The notes under the pieces: model-generated | What the model was told of the DNA's origin: nothing | Database searches by the model: none | What the model saw: the letters and a program-made list of their open reading frames with translations, nothing else | Shown: in pieces, positions 20,033-31,431 of the stretch | Layout: the number at the start of each line of letters is the position of its first letter | Position numbering within the stretch: the stretch's first letter is position 1 | Position numbers and translations under genes: made by a program | Origin: Echria macrotheca | Lineage: Eukaryota; Ascomycota; Sordariomycetes; Sordariales; Schizotheciaceae | Length of the DNA stretch: 64,000 bases | Reading direction: 5' to 3' | Assembly: GCA_030411725.1 (NCBI GenBank) | Contig: MU839828.1 | Span: 3,720,001 to 3,784,000, forward strand

Positions 20033-23000
20033 TCATTCCCAGGGATAATTTATCCCGTTGCAGTCCGGTATGTCTTCATCATCGCCACGGAGGACACCCG
20101 GTACAACGATGGATTTGGACTCGGATGAAGATGATTCCAAATGGCTACCTGCCGAGCCGAAGCTGGCAACACTACTGCCTCGCCGCCTTGCGGTCGGCCG
20201 TGGTTCATAGGAGCTTGCGCCAGCGCCCGGAGGCGCAATGGCATCAATGTAAGCCACCCATGTGGAGAGCCCAATACTCTCGGAATAACCGCGAAGGCTG
20301 GTCCCTAAAGGGATTGTCTCCTTCAGAAGAGCCAATCGCTTCCAGCCGACTCTAAGCAGACGCAAAATGATGGCCGCCGGGGTCGCCGCGCCCTCTGATT
20401 CAACTAGCCGAGCGTGGGTGAAGAATTTAGAGGCGACATAGGAGAGGAGTGCTGGGTAGTCCTCCAGAACCTGCGACTGGCCTGTGGTTGATGGTGGTTG
20501 TATCGTTGTCTCTGATGATGAGGGTTCGGCAAACGACGAGTGTCCCTGTATCCACGATGTTATGTTGACACCAGTTGATTCCCTGAACCTCTCTTGAATA
20601 GCGTCGAATCCCGAGATTTGGATGATTTTCTTGTTCCTCGTCGCGGCCGGTGAGGGGCATGTATCGGCTGAGGGATCCCGAGTCCCTAAAGAAGCATTCG
20701 CTTGACCGTTCGCTTGGGATCGCTGTTGGTTAACTGCAGCTCGGGCGGCCTTAACTGCAGCTCGGGCGGCGATGAGCGCGTCCAGCTCGGCGATAGTGAT
20801 ATAGTCCAAACAAGTGTTCATGATGGCAGTATGCATGTGCCCTTTCACGCCTGCCACCGACAAAACATCACTACCAAGAATTGAGGAGCCACGATTCACG
20901 TAGAACCGACCGAAGGACTCGTGAATGAGACCAACAACCCTCGTCTCGCCCTGCTCAAGGTTCAGTGAGCCCGCTCCGGCGTGGACAGAGGCGGCCTCTA
21001 TTTCTGTGTCCTGGTCGAACAACCCGGCAGTCGGTGCGTTTCTGACTTCTATCAAACCACGTGATAAGCCTCTGATCCTTTTTTCCAACTGAACGTCGGT
21101 ATCTGTGAACGTTCCCGAGTTGCGCCACTCTGCCAATGACTTTGGAGCCGGCTGTTGGATAAACGCCATGATGTGATGCCACTCATGGATGCGCAGAGGC
21201 TTCTGCGCAAATACAGCCCAAGAGAACATCCGCGTCGCAGGTTCTCTTAAAATTCGGGGGATGGACTGCAATGATGTTTCGTACAGCCGTTCAAGCTCTG
21301 TCGGAAGATAGTCAATGTGGCTCATTAGATGAGCAAAGTTTTGCCCGTTTTCACATCGCGACATGAGCTGGTCGACGACAACGACTGCCCACAGAAATAT
21401 CCCGGCAGCCTTTTCCGTGATGGTAGATCTGAGGATTCCCCACTGCGATTCGGTTGCGGCGAGCGCAGGCCGCAAGCGCCCTTCGGCGTAAGAAGCGATG
21501 CCGCGAGAGTTAAAGATGTGCACCAGTATGTCTGGGCAATTCGCCAATGAAACGCTGGGCCAAGGTCTAATAGATAGACAGACGTTCAGCTCAATGCCTT
21601 TTTGGTTTGCCATTGTCGTGAGGTCTCTCCAAAAGTGAGCTAGACTCCGGCAGTCCTGGCCCACCTGAGCAGAACATTGATCGACACCGTCGATGAAAAT
21701 GAACATCTTTTGGCTCCCCTTGTAATCGAGAACAATTTGCCGAAATATCGAGCGGCACCCTGACTCGTCCCATGCTCGATCTTCTACAGCTTTCAACTCT
21801 TGCATCAACATGCCCGATTGAAGATCTGACGATTGGCTTTTGAGGAGATTCGGTAACAGCTGGTAGAGGAGAGACCGAAACAACTTATCGGAAGCTGCCT
21901 CGGACGGTCGGCGATCTCCGTCGAAAAAGAAACCTGCGACTAAATTTTCGGAATCCGCTGCTGCTCGATAGAAAGCCTCTTTCATCAAGACCGACTTCCC
22001 CGCCCCGGGGTTCCCTGTCAATCGGAGGAGGCCGTGGAATTCCTGTCGCTTGCGACCATGGAGCCAGTCTAAGTATACAGGGTGGTCGAAAAGCCATTCA
22101 CATGTACCTCCTGCCGGTGCTGCAATACCGATACGTCGGGAGTGCAGGGTCGGATACGATAGTGATTGGATAATACGTTGTTCATCCTGACTCAGAGCAC
22201 GCAAGCCGAACAATGGGTTGGAGTTGCAAGCCGCCGATTCGGAAGTGTATGACAATCTTCGGCGTTTATTGATATTTAGCCCAGGACCTGGTTTTGTCAG
22301 TGCCGGAATTGATGGGCATATCGAACATAACTCTGCCATCACTTGTCGAAAACCCGGACTCTCTGGGCCGGAAAATCGGCACATATCCATATGGTTTGCG
22401 GCAATTGTCTCGGGATGCTCGCGATGATCGCCGATGAGTGATGACCATTCGGGAACTACTTTTTTGCCCAAGGCACCCAGCTTCAGGCCTGTTAGGCCAA
22501 GGCTTTCCTGGAAAGTCTTGACACGAAAGCCGTACCTCTGCCAAAGGGCAGAAAAAGACTCCTGTGCCCGTTCCAAGTCCGTTGTTTTGAGGCCAAGGAG
22601 ATCCAGGACAGTTGAAGATGTCTGAAACTGTAAGGCACTGACCAAGCATCTTGCCGTCTCTCCCAGGTTTGCGAGGTCTGGGCTGCCCCGATGTGGAGTC
22701 CCGAGGAAAATGACAGCCCTGGTACAGCGGACGATGTCCCTAGACTTCGATTCCGCTAAAACGGCAGCTCTGGTAAGCATCTGAAGACTGTGTTAGGTAT
22801 ACAGACGCTCCTCGCTAATGCAATATATCAAAATGACCGACCTCCTTGACAACAATGCCGCCCAGGCTGTGGGCAACGAATATCAGCGGCTGCTGGAGCG
22901 GTCTCCCGCTTTCCAACGCGTACAGCAGATTTTTTGAATGAGAATAGATGGAGCTCGTGTTAACCGGGCCAGACAAAAATTTCGTGACGTGGGTGTCGTA

Positions 23001-23487
23001 TCCAAAGACTAGAACTCGAGCATTTAGGCAATCCTTGGGGAGCAGGTCGGCGGGCCAAAAGATCATTGATGCGTCTCTGGTTCCAGCAGCATTCGCAGCA
23101 GGACGGAACTGGGTAGCAGGGGATACAGAGGGGTGTGGCTCATCATCTTCCAATGCCATAGCGTCATCTAATGATGCCTCATCCGACTTGCGCTTGGATC
23201 TGCGAGGGAGAATATTTCGCAACCGTTGTCGGGCATCACTTCCGCTCGCTACAGGCTCTGGCAAGGGGTCTGCCGATTTGGCCCTGGGACAGGCCCAAGT
23301 TTTGAACGGATGGCCCTGTAGTCCATGGACGAAGAGAACGCTGCTTCGTGTGTCAACCAGCTGGGTTACAATTTGCAAGGGTGCCCGGGAAAGCGACTCA
23401 CTCAACAATTGGAGTTTCCTCCCTAGGTTCATAAACAACCGAGATTCCAGCGTCGCTGATTTCGTAAGTCATCGTGTTCGATACCAT
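20033..23487 (-). CDS. NLR-type protein: alpha/beta-hydrolase (lipase-like) plus NACHT domain
   Basis: Three exons, 23407-23487, 22842-23360 and 20033-22780, introns 23361-23406 and 22781-22841, both phase 0; about 1,115 residues (five fewer if the ATG at 23472 is used). The N-terminal hydrolase has VLFVHGLQGHPFKTW, the nucleophile motif HSLGG (Ser192), FLGTPHRGSP and ANHMDMCRF (His330), as in fungal lipase-NACHT receptors. The NACHT has Walker A GNPGAGKS (456-463) and Walker B MFIFIDGVDQ (Asp564, Asp567). Beyond about 800 I see no ankyrin, TPR or WD repeats. A duplicated segment gives AARAAVKAARAAVN, encoded by a 21-bp tandem repeat at about 20730-20770. By family, likely a cytosolic non-self recognition/incompatibility receptor. 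Confidence 0.85.
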
Positions 23488-23756
23488 GTACCAACTTGAA
23501 TCGCGAGATCTGGATGGAACATCGATCGAGGCGCGATGTGTCGGTTGGGCTCAGGCTCCCACGACGGATGGTGAAGCGCGCAAGTTGACTCGACTTTGGG
23601 GCTGAGCCCATCGGCCATCCGAATAAAATCACGTGGAAAATACGTGCCTTCATGCCATCCAATAGCACCACACCCTCGGTCGCATTTGTCATTGGGAGCT
23701 GCTTGGGCATCAAGTCACTCCATCCTCGTCCATGGTCGCCATATTCCTCAACAACG

Positions 23757-25580
23757 TTAAGAAACCATGATCCTTAATGGATGAGCTTCCGTGTTGAGAA
23801 CGTATTCATCGAGGCTGATGAGGTCGGGCTCGCTGAAGATCAAATAAAAATACTTGAGAGTCTCACCCATCCAGAAACTCTCCATGGAATCCGTCTTGGG
23901 CGGCGGTTTGACGGTGATATCTGCGAGCGCGGCATTGCCCAAATTGGTTCTTGTGTTTGTTTCAATCGCCTCAAACATGGCCCAGGCTGCTTCGAGAAGA
24001 TCTTTCCGTCCTGTGACGCGGTACAGGACAAAAACACTCTCGATGGCTTCAGGTCGCAGGATGTAACGCGTATCCCCAATGTCGGTAAAGCCTTTTGGCA
24101 GCCGTTTCTGGGGAATGATCTCGTCGGCTTGGCTGAAGTCTAGGTCGACCACTCCATTCTTTCGAAGGACCTCCTTTTTCCAGCGAGATTCGTCCCAGGG
24201 ACAAGAGCTGTTTTGTGATGGGCAAGGAATCATGTGGAATGTCTCGGGCATTATACCAAGAGGGAGCGCTTGGTATGTCCAGATACAGCCATCAACCAGT
24301 TTCTGCGCCTTTTCGAGATGATCGGGAAGACCAAAAAGTTTCGACCCGATGGCGAGCATGCCGCCGACAAAACAAACCAGGTGCTGGCCCTCGGGGTCAA
24401 TCTCAAATCGTGTGTTTCCTCCTTCTTCCTTGTGGACATTGACCAAGGCTGACATCAGGATGTCGTTCTCGTCGGGAACCATCGGTCGAAAAAAGTTGTG
24501 TCTTATCGCCGTAGCGACAGCTTTCTCATACATGGTCTTGAATTCCCGCACGGCACCACCCAACAGGGCATAGGTCTTGGGCAGATACTCAAACGTGGAA
24601 TCGGCCATAGCACCAAACGTGAAAGCAGTATGCTGGTTGAAGGCCTGATCTCGACCGTTGACCACAATTGGCCACATACCGGGGAGGGCGGTGGTGTCTT
24701 GTTGCTTCTCGAAGACGTCTGAAACACGCTTTGCAGCATCGAACCACTTCGGATCGCCGGTGACAATGGAAAGTCTCGTAAATTCCATGGAGAAAGACCC
24801 CATCTCAGCCAGCAGGACGTTATCGTGCGCGGTCTGCTGGGCACCCTTGGCTGCCTCGTGCCAGCGCCATCGGGTTATCGGCATCCTGTTGGGTGTGTCG
24901 AAAGCGGCATACAACATATCGCCAACTTCTTTGGCTTTGCGGAGGAGACGCTTGTCGCCGCTCAGGTCATATGCAGATAAGAAGCCGCCGAGATAGCGAA
25001 TGTTTGTTTCGAACATGTTGATCTCGTCGGTCGCCGCCGTCTCGAAGCTGATGTTGACAGCCGCAGCCACAGCACGCTCGAAGTCGGACCGCATGCCCAT
25101 AATCCATAGTGTATCGAGACTGTCAACGAGGGTAGCACCCCAGCCGCCGAACGGGTTCCTAGAGCCGCCGCTAATAGGGGCGACCTCATCGCTCATCCAT
25201 GCGTTGGTCTTGTACGATTCCCAGCACCGAACGAATGTGTTCTTGACTGCATCTCGTCTTGCCAATCGCGTTTGTTTCTGAGCTATGGACTCTTTCCTAA
25301 ACGTTGCCTGGACTTTGGGCAACCGTTGCGTGTTGCCAGTCGGGAGTGGTGACATCGACTGTACGGGGTAGCGAACGGGGATGTTTCTCCAGAGGAAGGA
25401 GGGGTCATCTTCGATACCTTTTCCTTCGTTGTTGGCGCCCACTGATGGCGTTGGTCCGAGGTGAGAAAGGAAGAACCGGTGCCCGTCAAAATTGTTAAGC
25501 GCGAGAAGACAAATGCCAAGAAAAAGAGCTGTCAAGTATATCCAACTCCGCCGGCGGTTGAACAACATTCTTGTCATCAT
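23757..25580 (-). CDS. Class I alpha-1,2-mannosidase (GH47), type II membrane protein
   Basis: Trims Man from N-glycans in the ER/Golgi, or takes part in ER-associated degradation. The preferred start is the first ATG of MMTRMLFNRRRSW at 25580, giving 607 residues with one anchor (WIYLTALFLGICLLALN); an ATG at 25775 would add a 65-residue non-conserved lead. GH47 blocks are in order: AWMSDEVAPISGG, NPFGGWGATLVDSLDTLWIMGM, NIRYLGGFLSAYDLSGD, HLVCFVGGMLAIGSK, ALPLGIMPETF, YILRPEAIESVFVLYRVTG, MESFWMGETLKYFYLIF and a final NTEAHPL, where Thr binds the catalytic Ca2+. No intron and no break. Domain length fits an intact enzyme. Confidence 0.92.
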   Translation of the reverse strand: MMTRMLFNRRRSWIYLTALFLGICLLALNNFDGHRFFLSHLGPTPSVGANNEGKGIEDDPSFLWRNIPVRYPVQSMSPLPTGNTQRLPKVQATFRKESIAQKQTRLARRDAVKNTFVRCWESYKTNAWMSDEVAPISGGSRNPFGGWGATLVDSLDTLWIMGMRSDFERAVAAAVNISFETAATDEINMFETNIRYLGGFLSAYDLSGDKRLLRKAKEVGDMLYAAFDTPNRMPITRWRWHEAAKGAQQTAHDNVLLAEMGSFSMEFTRLSIVTGDPKWFDAAKRVSDVFEKQQDTTALPGMWPIVVNGRDQAFNQHTAFTFGAMADSTFEYLPKTYALLGGAVREFKTMYEKAVATAIRHNFFRPMVPDENDILMSALVNVHKEEGGNTRFEIDPEGQHLVCFVGGMLAIGSKLFGLPDHLEKAQKLVDGCIWTYQALPLGIMPETFHMIPCPSQNSSCPWDESRWKKEVLRKNGVVDLDFSQADEIIPQKRLPKGFTDIGDTRYILRPEAIESVFVLYRVTGRKDLLEAAWAMFEAIETNTRTNLGNAALADITVKPPPKTDSMESFWMGETLKYFYLIFSEPDLISLDEYVLNTEAHPLRIMVS

Positions 25581-26092
25581 TTTCTGTTTCTGGTGCGGTT
25601 CTGATGGTCGAAACACTCTTCGGAAAATGGACAGTTTGTTCTTTTGGAAACATGGAATTGTCGAGGATGACGTTGGCGCGGGAAATGGTTGATGAAACTG
25701 GCCGAGGAAAGCGCGCTTCGGGTGCAATTCCCGGACGCGGTTGGCGTTTATCCAGGGCCAATCACTGGACGACATGCAGCTTCTCCCGCGCGCCTCGTTT
25801 CGGCCGTCCAGGAAAACCGGCAGGTAGGACAGTGTATTAGTACACTGTGGTTATCGTGAGGTTGCGATTCGCGTTGGAAGGTTGGTTGGCCTGTGGTGTT
25901 TGGGTGTCGGATCTCTTGGGCCGCGGGCAGTCTGCGTCGCGTATCTGACATTAACCATAGAAGTTCTTTAATTAAGATAGGTACGACAATCCAACGTGGA
26001 CGAAGAAGGGCCTGAGCTCGAGTCGTTCGGACAACTTGGCTCACACAAACTCTCTTCTCCGGTTCGACACAATCCGTTTCACTTTCCTGGCA
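25581..26092. promoter_or_regulatory. Divergent intergenic promoter, mannosidase and Mid2-like gene
   Basis: About 510 bases separate the two divergent start codons. I see no clear TATA box for either; the region includes the possible N-terminal extension of the mannosidase. Confidence 0.4.
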
Positions 26093-27060
26093 ATGGATTT
26101 CTCCACGATACATCTTGGTATTTTGCTGCTCGTATCGTCAGCATCCGCGGCTTGCTTCTACCCTGACGGTACTGTCGCCCAGGATACTCCATGTACAGAT
26201 ACAACGGCGCAGTCTTCGTGTTGCGGCACTGGCTACGCCTGCCTCGGCCACTCGTCCTCCTTCTTCCTCTGCCAGGCCACTGGGGACGAGTTCCAGAAGC
26301 CCGGAGGCTCGCAGTTTGTGCGAGGTAGTTGCACCGACAAGTCATGGAGAAGTTCCAACTGTCCAAATGTCTGCGTCGACCCCAATCGGGACAACATTGG
26401 GGGTGGCAACGGCGTGGCAGCCTGTCCTCGTTCCGATGCATTGTTCTACTGTATCAGCACGGGATTAGGCGTGGAAAACTGCACTACCGGCTTCAATTTG
26501 ATCGATTTCTTCGGTATGTTTGTGTGTGGGGCGTTGAAAACTTTTTCGAGACAAATCTTGACTGACTGAAACGCGCTTCTCCAGGCGAGCCTTCCGTTTT
26601 GACGACAATCGGCATCGCTCCTTCGACAACCTCGCTGGTCTCCTCTTCTCGTGCCACAACGAGTTTCTCGGCCACAGGTCTCTCCACTGACGCGTCAAAT
26701 TCTCGCTCCCCGGCCGCTGGGAATACTCAGGCAGCACCAGCAACGTCCCCTGCTTCGCCTTCGCCAGGTGGCAACGGCACAACTATCGGCGTGGCAGTTG
26801 GCGTCTCAATTGGGGGACTCGGGCTGATAATTGCGGCAGTTGCGGCCTGGTTCCTCATAAGAAAAAGGAGAAAAGACCGTGGAGCAAGCCTCCCTGGCAA
26901 CTTGATGGCAGCTCATCAGGACGCAAGCAGTGGTGTGCCATCCATTCTGGAACCCTACAAGCAGCCAACACATGCTCTAGCCAGTGAGGTTCCCGCAGAG
27001 GAATATGTGCAAAGATACGAACTTCCAAGCTCGGCGCAGCTGCCTCATCCGAACACTTGA
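26093..27060 (+). CDS. Mid2-like single-pass surface protein with Cys-rich ectodomain
   Basis: Exons 26093-26513 and 26585-27060 with an intron starting GTATGT and ending CCAG, phase 1; 298 residues. Signal peptide (MDFSTIHLGILLLVSSASA). The ectodomain has about 14 Cys (CFYPDGTVAQDTPC, CCGTGYAC, CPNVCVDPNRDNI, FYCISTGLGVENC). Then come a Ser/Thr/Pro-rich stalk (about 145-220), one membrane helix (IGVAVGVSIGGLGLIIAAVA), a basic stop-transfer (RKRRKDR) and a tail ending in PAEEYVQRYELPSS. This layout matches fungal wall-stress-sensor/Mid2-type proteins of unknown ligand. The tail motif recurs as a relic at 28.6 kb. Confidence 0.8.
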
Positions 27061-28102
27061 ATTAAGTCCAGCGCAGTTCTCCGCTGTATTGCGGTATCTA
27101 CTGTTAGTATCCCACCAAGGACCATTAGTCCTCTCGGGGACTATGTGGATGCCATGGTGTGGATGCCATGGACAATCAGTCGACCTGGTCGTTTGGTGAT
27201 GCCGTGAAGGGCATGACACAGGTGCTCGATACCAAGCTAGATCACGCAGAACCAAGGTCAGTAATGCCACCGCTCATCGATATGTTCCGGCGTTACTCTA
27301 ACCGTACTGTTTAGCAAAATAGCGTCAGACCTGGCTCCCCTACAAATTCGCCGTCGATAAAAATCTGAGCTGGGGGGAGTCTTGAATACCCGCCCGACGC
27401 CGGCGTCAAGAATAAGAAGCGGTTGAAGCTTGTGTCGGCGGCCGTCCGTAGGGCAGTGTACCACACGGACTGGAGGGAGATAGGCCCCATTGGCGGCCGG
27501 ACGGAGCCGAGAAGCGAGGCGGATGACCGAGGCTACCTGTCTTGGAAAGATGTCTGAAATACTCTATCAAAAGGCAAAAGGGCAGTTCCAGCTCGTCCAA
27601 TGGCGCAGGCTTCCGCCGAAGCGAGTGAGGCTGAGCCAAAGTCTAGATTGAGGCGACGTCACAGTCGCCCAGGCGGACGAACTCTCACAGTGATTACGCT
27701 CTCCAGTAACTCAGCGCCTGTCCGGGATCTCTCAAGAAATGAGCGCCGTTGTAACCAAGCCTGACCGAGGTTGTCTTGGCTCTTTATCCAACCGCTCAGA
27801 CATATTTGATTGGTCGTTACTGGCAATTACAACACCACAAGAGAGAATTGGACCATCTACGTTCCCCGAGTTGAGGGCAATTCATTTACGGTTTAGAAAA
27901 TGGAGCGGGGACGAGGGAAGTGGCGATTACGCCCTTTGGTGAGCGCTCATAGCATCTAGACGTGGTCCAAATCATGTATAAGAGAGGCAAATGCTAATCA
28001 GTATTCTCGTGTTAGCTTTCCCGTCCCTTCACCTTACACGGCAGAAGACTCGTAAAAATACCACAAAGATTAGGTACTCTGTTCTCTCAACGATTCATAA
28101 CA
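27061..28102. other. Intergenic region with a 14-bp tandem duplication
   Basis: 27144-27171 is a perfect two-copy repeat of TGTGGATGCCATGG. Otherwise no gene is supported. Confidence 0.5.
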
Positions 28103-28536
28103 ATGCGCTCCCTCGCCGTCATCACCCTCCTCGCCTCCCTCGTGGCACTCACTACCGCCAACGAGAGTGAACCCAACATCCCTAGCGCCGCACTCGATGA
28201 GCTCAAGCAAATGAAGGGCGAGGTCGCGAGCCCGCTCCTTGAACGCGCCACGGCTCTCACCAAATGCCCCAAGAGCAATGGATGCACATGCAAGAAGGGG
28301 ACCAAGCAAGGACAGGTACGTCACCCGCCCAGATGTCCCTGCCGCGAACAAGATTGTTGTGCTGAGACGATGGGTACAAGTATTGCGGCTGGTGCGACCA
28401 AGTCACGTATGTCGGCACAGGTGGTCGCATTGCGTATCATATCTATGAGTGTAATTCGGATGGGGGGTGCTGTGACTATGGCGAGAGTAGCAGTTGTGAT
28501 ACGTATGAGGAATCGCGGAGGAACTGCCCTCGTTAG
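28103..28536 (+). CDS. Small Cys-rich secreted protein (effector-like)
   Basis: Exons 28103-28315 and 28381-28536 over a 65-nt intron (GTACGT donor, CAAG acceptor, phase 0); 122 residues. Signal peptide MRSLAVITLLASLVALTTA, a 40-residue pro-like segment ending LLER, then a domain with ten Cys: KCPKSNGCTCKKGTKQGQ, YCGWC, then YECNSDGGCCDYGESSSC and a final NCPR. The CxCxKGTKxGxYCGxC pattern is one I know from small fungal secreted proteins of unknown role. The acceptor was chosen because it is the only one that keeps the Cys-rich frame open. Possible host- or competitor-directed secreted protein; that is inference. Confidence 0.75.
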
Positions 28537-28569
28537 AGGTGCATTTGGTTGAAAGAGAAGGGGAATGCC

Positions 28570-28660
28570 AGATGGAGATACTAGCAATACCGATCCCCGC
28601 TGAGGAATATGCGGCGAGATATGGGCTTCCAGGCCAGGTGCGTTTGCATCCTCCGCGCCC
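28570..28660 (+). pseudogene. Relic of a Mid2-like protein tail
   Basis: A short frame reads LAIPIPAEEYAARYGLPGQ, matching the cytoplasmic tail of the intact Mid2-like protein at 26.1-27.1 kb (VPAEEYVQRYELPSS). No ectodomain, stalk or membrane helix remains next to it. It appears to be the 3' end of a lost paralogue. Confidence 0.5.
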
Positions 28661-28754
28661 GAAATGGGGTCCGGCACGGTTCCTTTATAAGTTTATATAC
28701 TGTTGATATTCCTGCTATGAGCATTGGTGCTCTTGCAGTCGTTGTAGGTGCAAT

Positions 28755-30652
28755 TCAAAGCTCCCTTGGCAGCTGCGGCCCGCTCATCGTGGTCGTTTTG
28801 TGAACGGGGGTGTCAGTGACTCCGAGTCGCCGCCGAGGAAACTGCATTCTGCGAACCCCAGGTAATGAGATCGTCCATCGACTCGTTGTCGCGTTTCTCT
28901 GCCCATACAATCTGATGAGTTCGCTGCGGAGTTCCAAGAGTCGAAATATGTCCCTCGAAAACGATGCGAGGATGGACATAAAGACAAGAACGAGCGAAAC
29001 GACAACGACGATGAAGTAGGCCACCTCATTCACAACAAGGACGCCGATATTGCCTCCCACCACGAGGGATATAAAGACGCAGACGAAAAAATATAGCAAG
29101 GCAAATAGGATGGCGGAAATCCTCAACAGCCTTGGGTGCACTCTGGCAGCTGTCAAAAAGTCTATGTCTCCAGAGCACTGAATAGAGTTTTGATTAGCGT
29201 CAGTTTTACTAGATCAAAGTTCCGACCGATATGAAGAGGAGTGAGGGTCATTTTACCTGTTCCGTCTCCGCTACGGAGTCGGGCTCTCCATCTTGCTTTC
29301 GAGCATTCGGGCCATTCTCCTCTATATCCCGTGACAGCCGTGTGAGATTATCGTTGTCGCGCCCTGGAATGCGAGTGCCTGTGGATGATATGGGCGTCGT
29401 GGCCTCGGCGCCATGCGCTGCACCGCGATTTCTACCACCATTTAGATCTAGACGGCTATCAGCCCTTGCAGCGAGATCCAGGAGCGTGGTCTGGCGCTTA
29501 CCTGAGTACCCCTCTGCCATGGCTAAGAACGGGAGGAGAATGAGGATAAGAGGGAGAAGCTGACCAAATGTCGGCTCGAAGCTGATGGCGAACAAGACTC
29601 CTGGATGGTCGATACCCAGGTAAAAGGCCACTTGTAAGATACCGAAAACGAAGTAGAAACCTAACCAGACTACTTCAAACATGAAGGACCCAGTAAAGCT
29701 TGTTGGTACCACTATAAAGAACAACCGACACGCCTTGGGGATACTCATTCGTGGGGTGGAAAGCCTGGCTGCAATGCGCTTCTTTGCTTGGTCCAGTTCA
29801 GTTTTCGACGTTGCTGGCCAACCGACTGTGCGAGTAAGGACGGCCACTTGCCAGGAACTTGGAAACTCGCGACCGTCCCGGGTATATAGGTCCCTAATTC
29901 TTCGAATGTAGCCGGCCGCGAGAACGCCGAAAATAATGGAAATACTTCCAATTATTGCCACTTTCAAGACCGTGCCTTCCAGGTAGTCAGAGTTAAGCAC
30001 CTGACTGGGGCTGCCCCGGGCTAGAGAACATCTTAGTGTCAGGCCTTGTGTGATAGTCCACGTCTCAAGAATGCCTTGGCCCAGATACATCGGAATAAAG
30101 ACCATGATAAGAATCCTGATATGCTTCAGGAGCCGCCTGTCGCGTAAATAGTCCCTCAGGGCAGCGATGGTGGCCAGGTGGATGACGCAGGAAAGGAAGG
30201 CAAGGTAAACCGCGTTGCTGTAAGCGTAGGCCGAAGTCTTGGCGTCTAGATCATGAACTCTAAACCGTATTAAGCTGATGGCGATCACAATAGCGAGCCC
30301 GGACACGAGTTGTTGGTCACTCATGGCGAGCACTAAACTCTGTACAGCCTTTACCCGTCTTCCGTCAAGTTTCCGGTTCTTGCGACCCAGCACGGTATTG
30401 TCGAACTCGTTGTAACAGCTGGTCGGCAGCGCATCCTTGATATATGCCCAGACGATCGTGATCATGACGATGACGACTGACGCGACAAATGAGATCAGAA
30501 CCTGTGCGGGTTCATTAGTAGCATTTTCGGGGCGAAATGCGTGCTCGACTCACGCCGAACCCAGTGATATCGGGATCGCCCAGTTCTGTTGGCACGCAGT
30601 AGTCGGGAGCGTCAACCGAAGTCTCCCTGCGTAACGACCGTGGAGATCCCAT
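28755..30652 (-). CDS. Polytopic membrane protein of unknown function
   Basis: Three exons, 30554-30652, 29257-30501 and 28755-29177, introns 30502-30553 (GTGAGT...CACAG) and 29178-29256 (GTAAAA...TTCAG), both phase 0; 588 residues. The short first exon ends PTELGDPDITGFG and runs straight into the first helix (VLISFVASVVIVMITIVWAY). This is a layout I recognise from a large fungus-specific family of uncharacterised multi-pass proteins. About eight further helices follow; exon 3 has two long ones (LFALLYFFVCVFISLVVGG and FIVVVVSLVLVFMSILA). An Arg/Gly/Ser-rich loop at about 390-440 lies between. No catalytic motif is visible. Confidence 0.75.
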
Positions 30653-31431
30653 CTTTCAACGGTTGTGTGATATCGACCGGAATAAACCAAAAAGATGCTT
30701 CTCACAACCAAGGGCGGTCAGGCTATTGATCCTCTACACACTGCTGTGGAAAATAATCGAGTTTTAACTCGGAGACTCTGACAGTGAAAAGTAAACGGGA
30801 CTGAAGGCGGAACTAAAGACTATAACACCGATGACTGGAAGACTCGGACACCCAGCCTCACACTTCGCATCGAGAATAAGCCTTACGCTTCACGACGGTA
30901 TGCGCCACCTTTTCCGCCCAAAATAAGCACAAAATGCTGCTTGTCAGCGGCTGTGGCGTCCAATGAATTCACGCGCCTCACATCGAATTACGCTGCCTGG
31001 CGCCGGCTCCTGGCTGTATTCTAGGCGTAGTTCGTAAGCGCTGCGTGAACCAGTCCTGACTGGATGATGCACAGCCAAGAGGTGCTGGAATCTACGATCT
31101 TATTGGAAGTTGCTTTACCAAACAGTGCAGACGTTAGAAAGCCTCGACAAGGGGAAAAGAGCTCGGAAGCATGAAATTCCGGGGCCTGACACACAAAGGA
31201 CTTTACAGGTGGTCATGCCAGGGACTGCATTTGGAAATTTCTGGCCGATGCTGCCTTCAAGTCTTGTTTTCAGCCATTCAGTCTCAAGGATAAGCTAATA
31301 TCGCGGTCGGTCAGACTGCGATGGAGACAACTAGGCCCTTTCCTTCTTGTCTTCCTTCCTCCAGACTCAACCATTTTATGCATTCCTTCCCCAAACGGTT
31401 CCATTCCACCAGCCAACCGTCTCAAAGTAGA
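30653..31431. other. Intergenic region between membrane protein and GMC oxidase genes
   Basis: No coding support. It is the 5' flank of the membrane-protein gene and the 3' flank of the GMC gene. Confidence 0.5.

Noticed and set aside
25581..25775. 65-residue N-terminal extension of the mannosidase
   Set aside because: An ATG exists at 25775, but the extension is non-conserved in type and would bury the membrane anchor; kept only as an alternative start.
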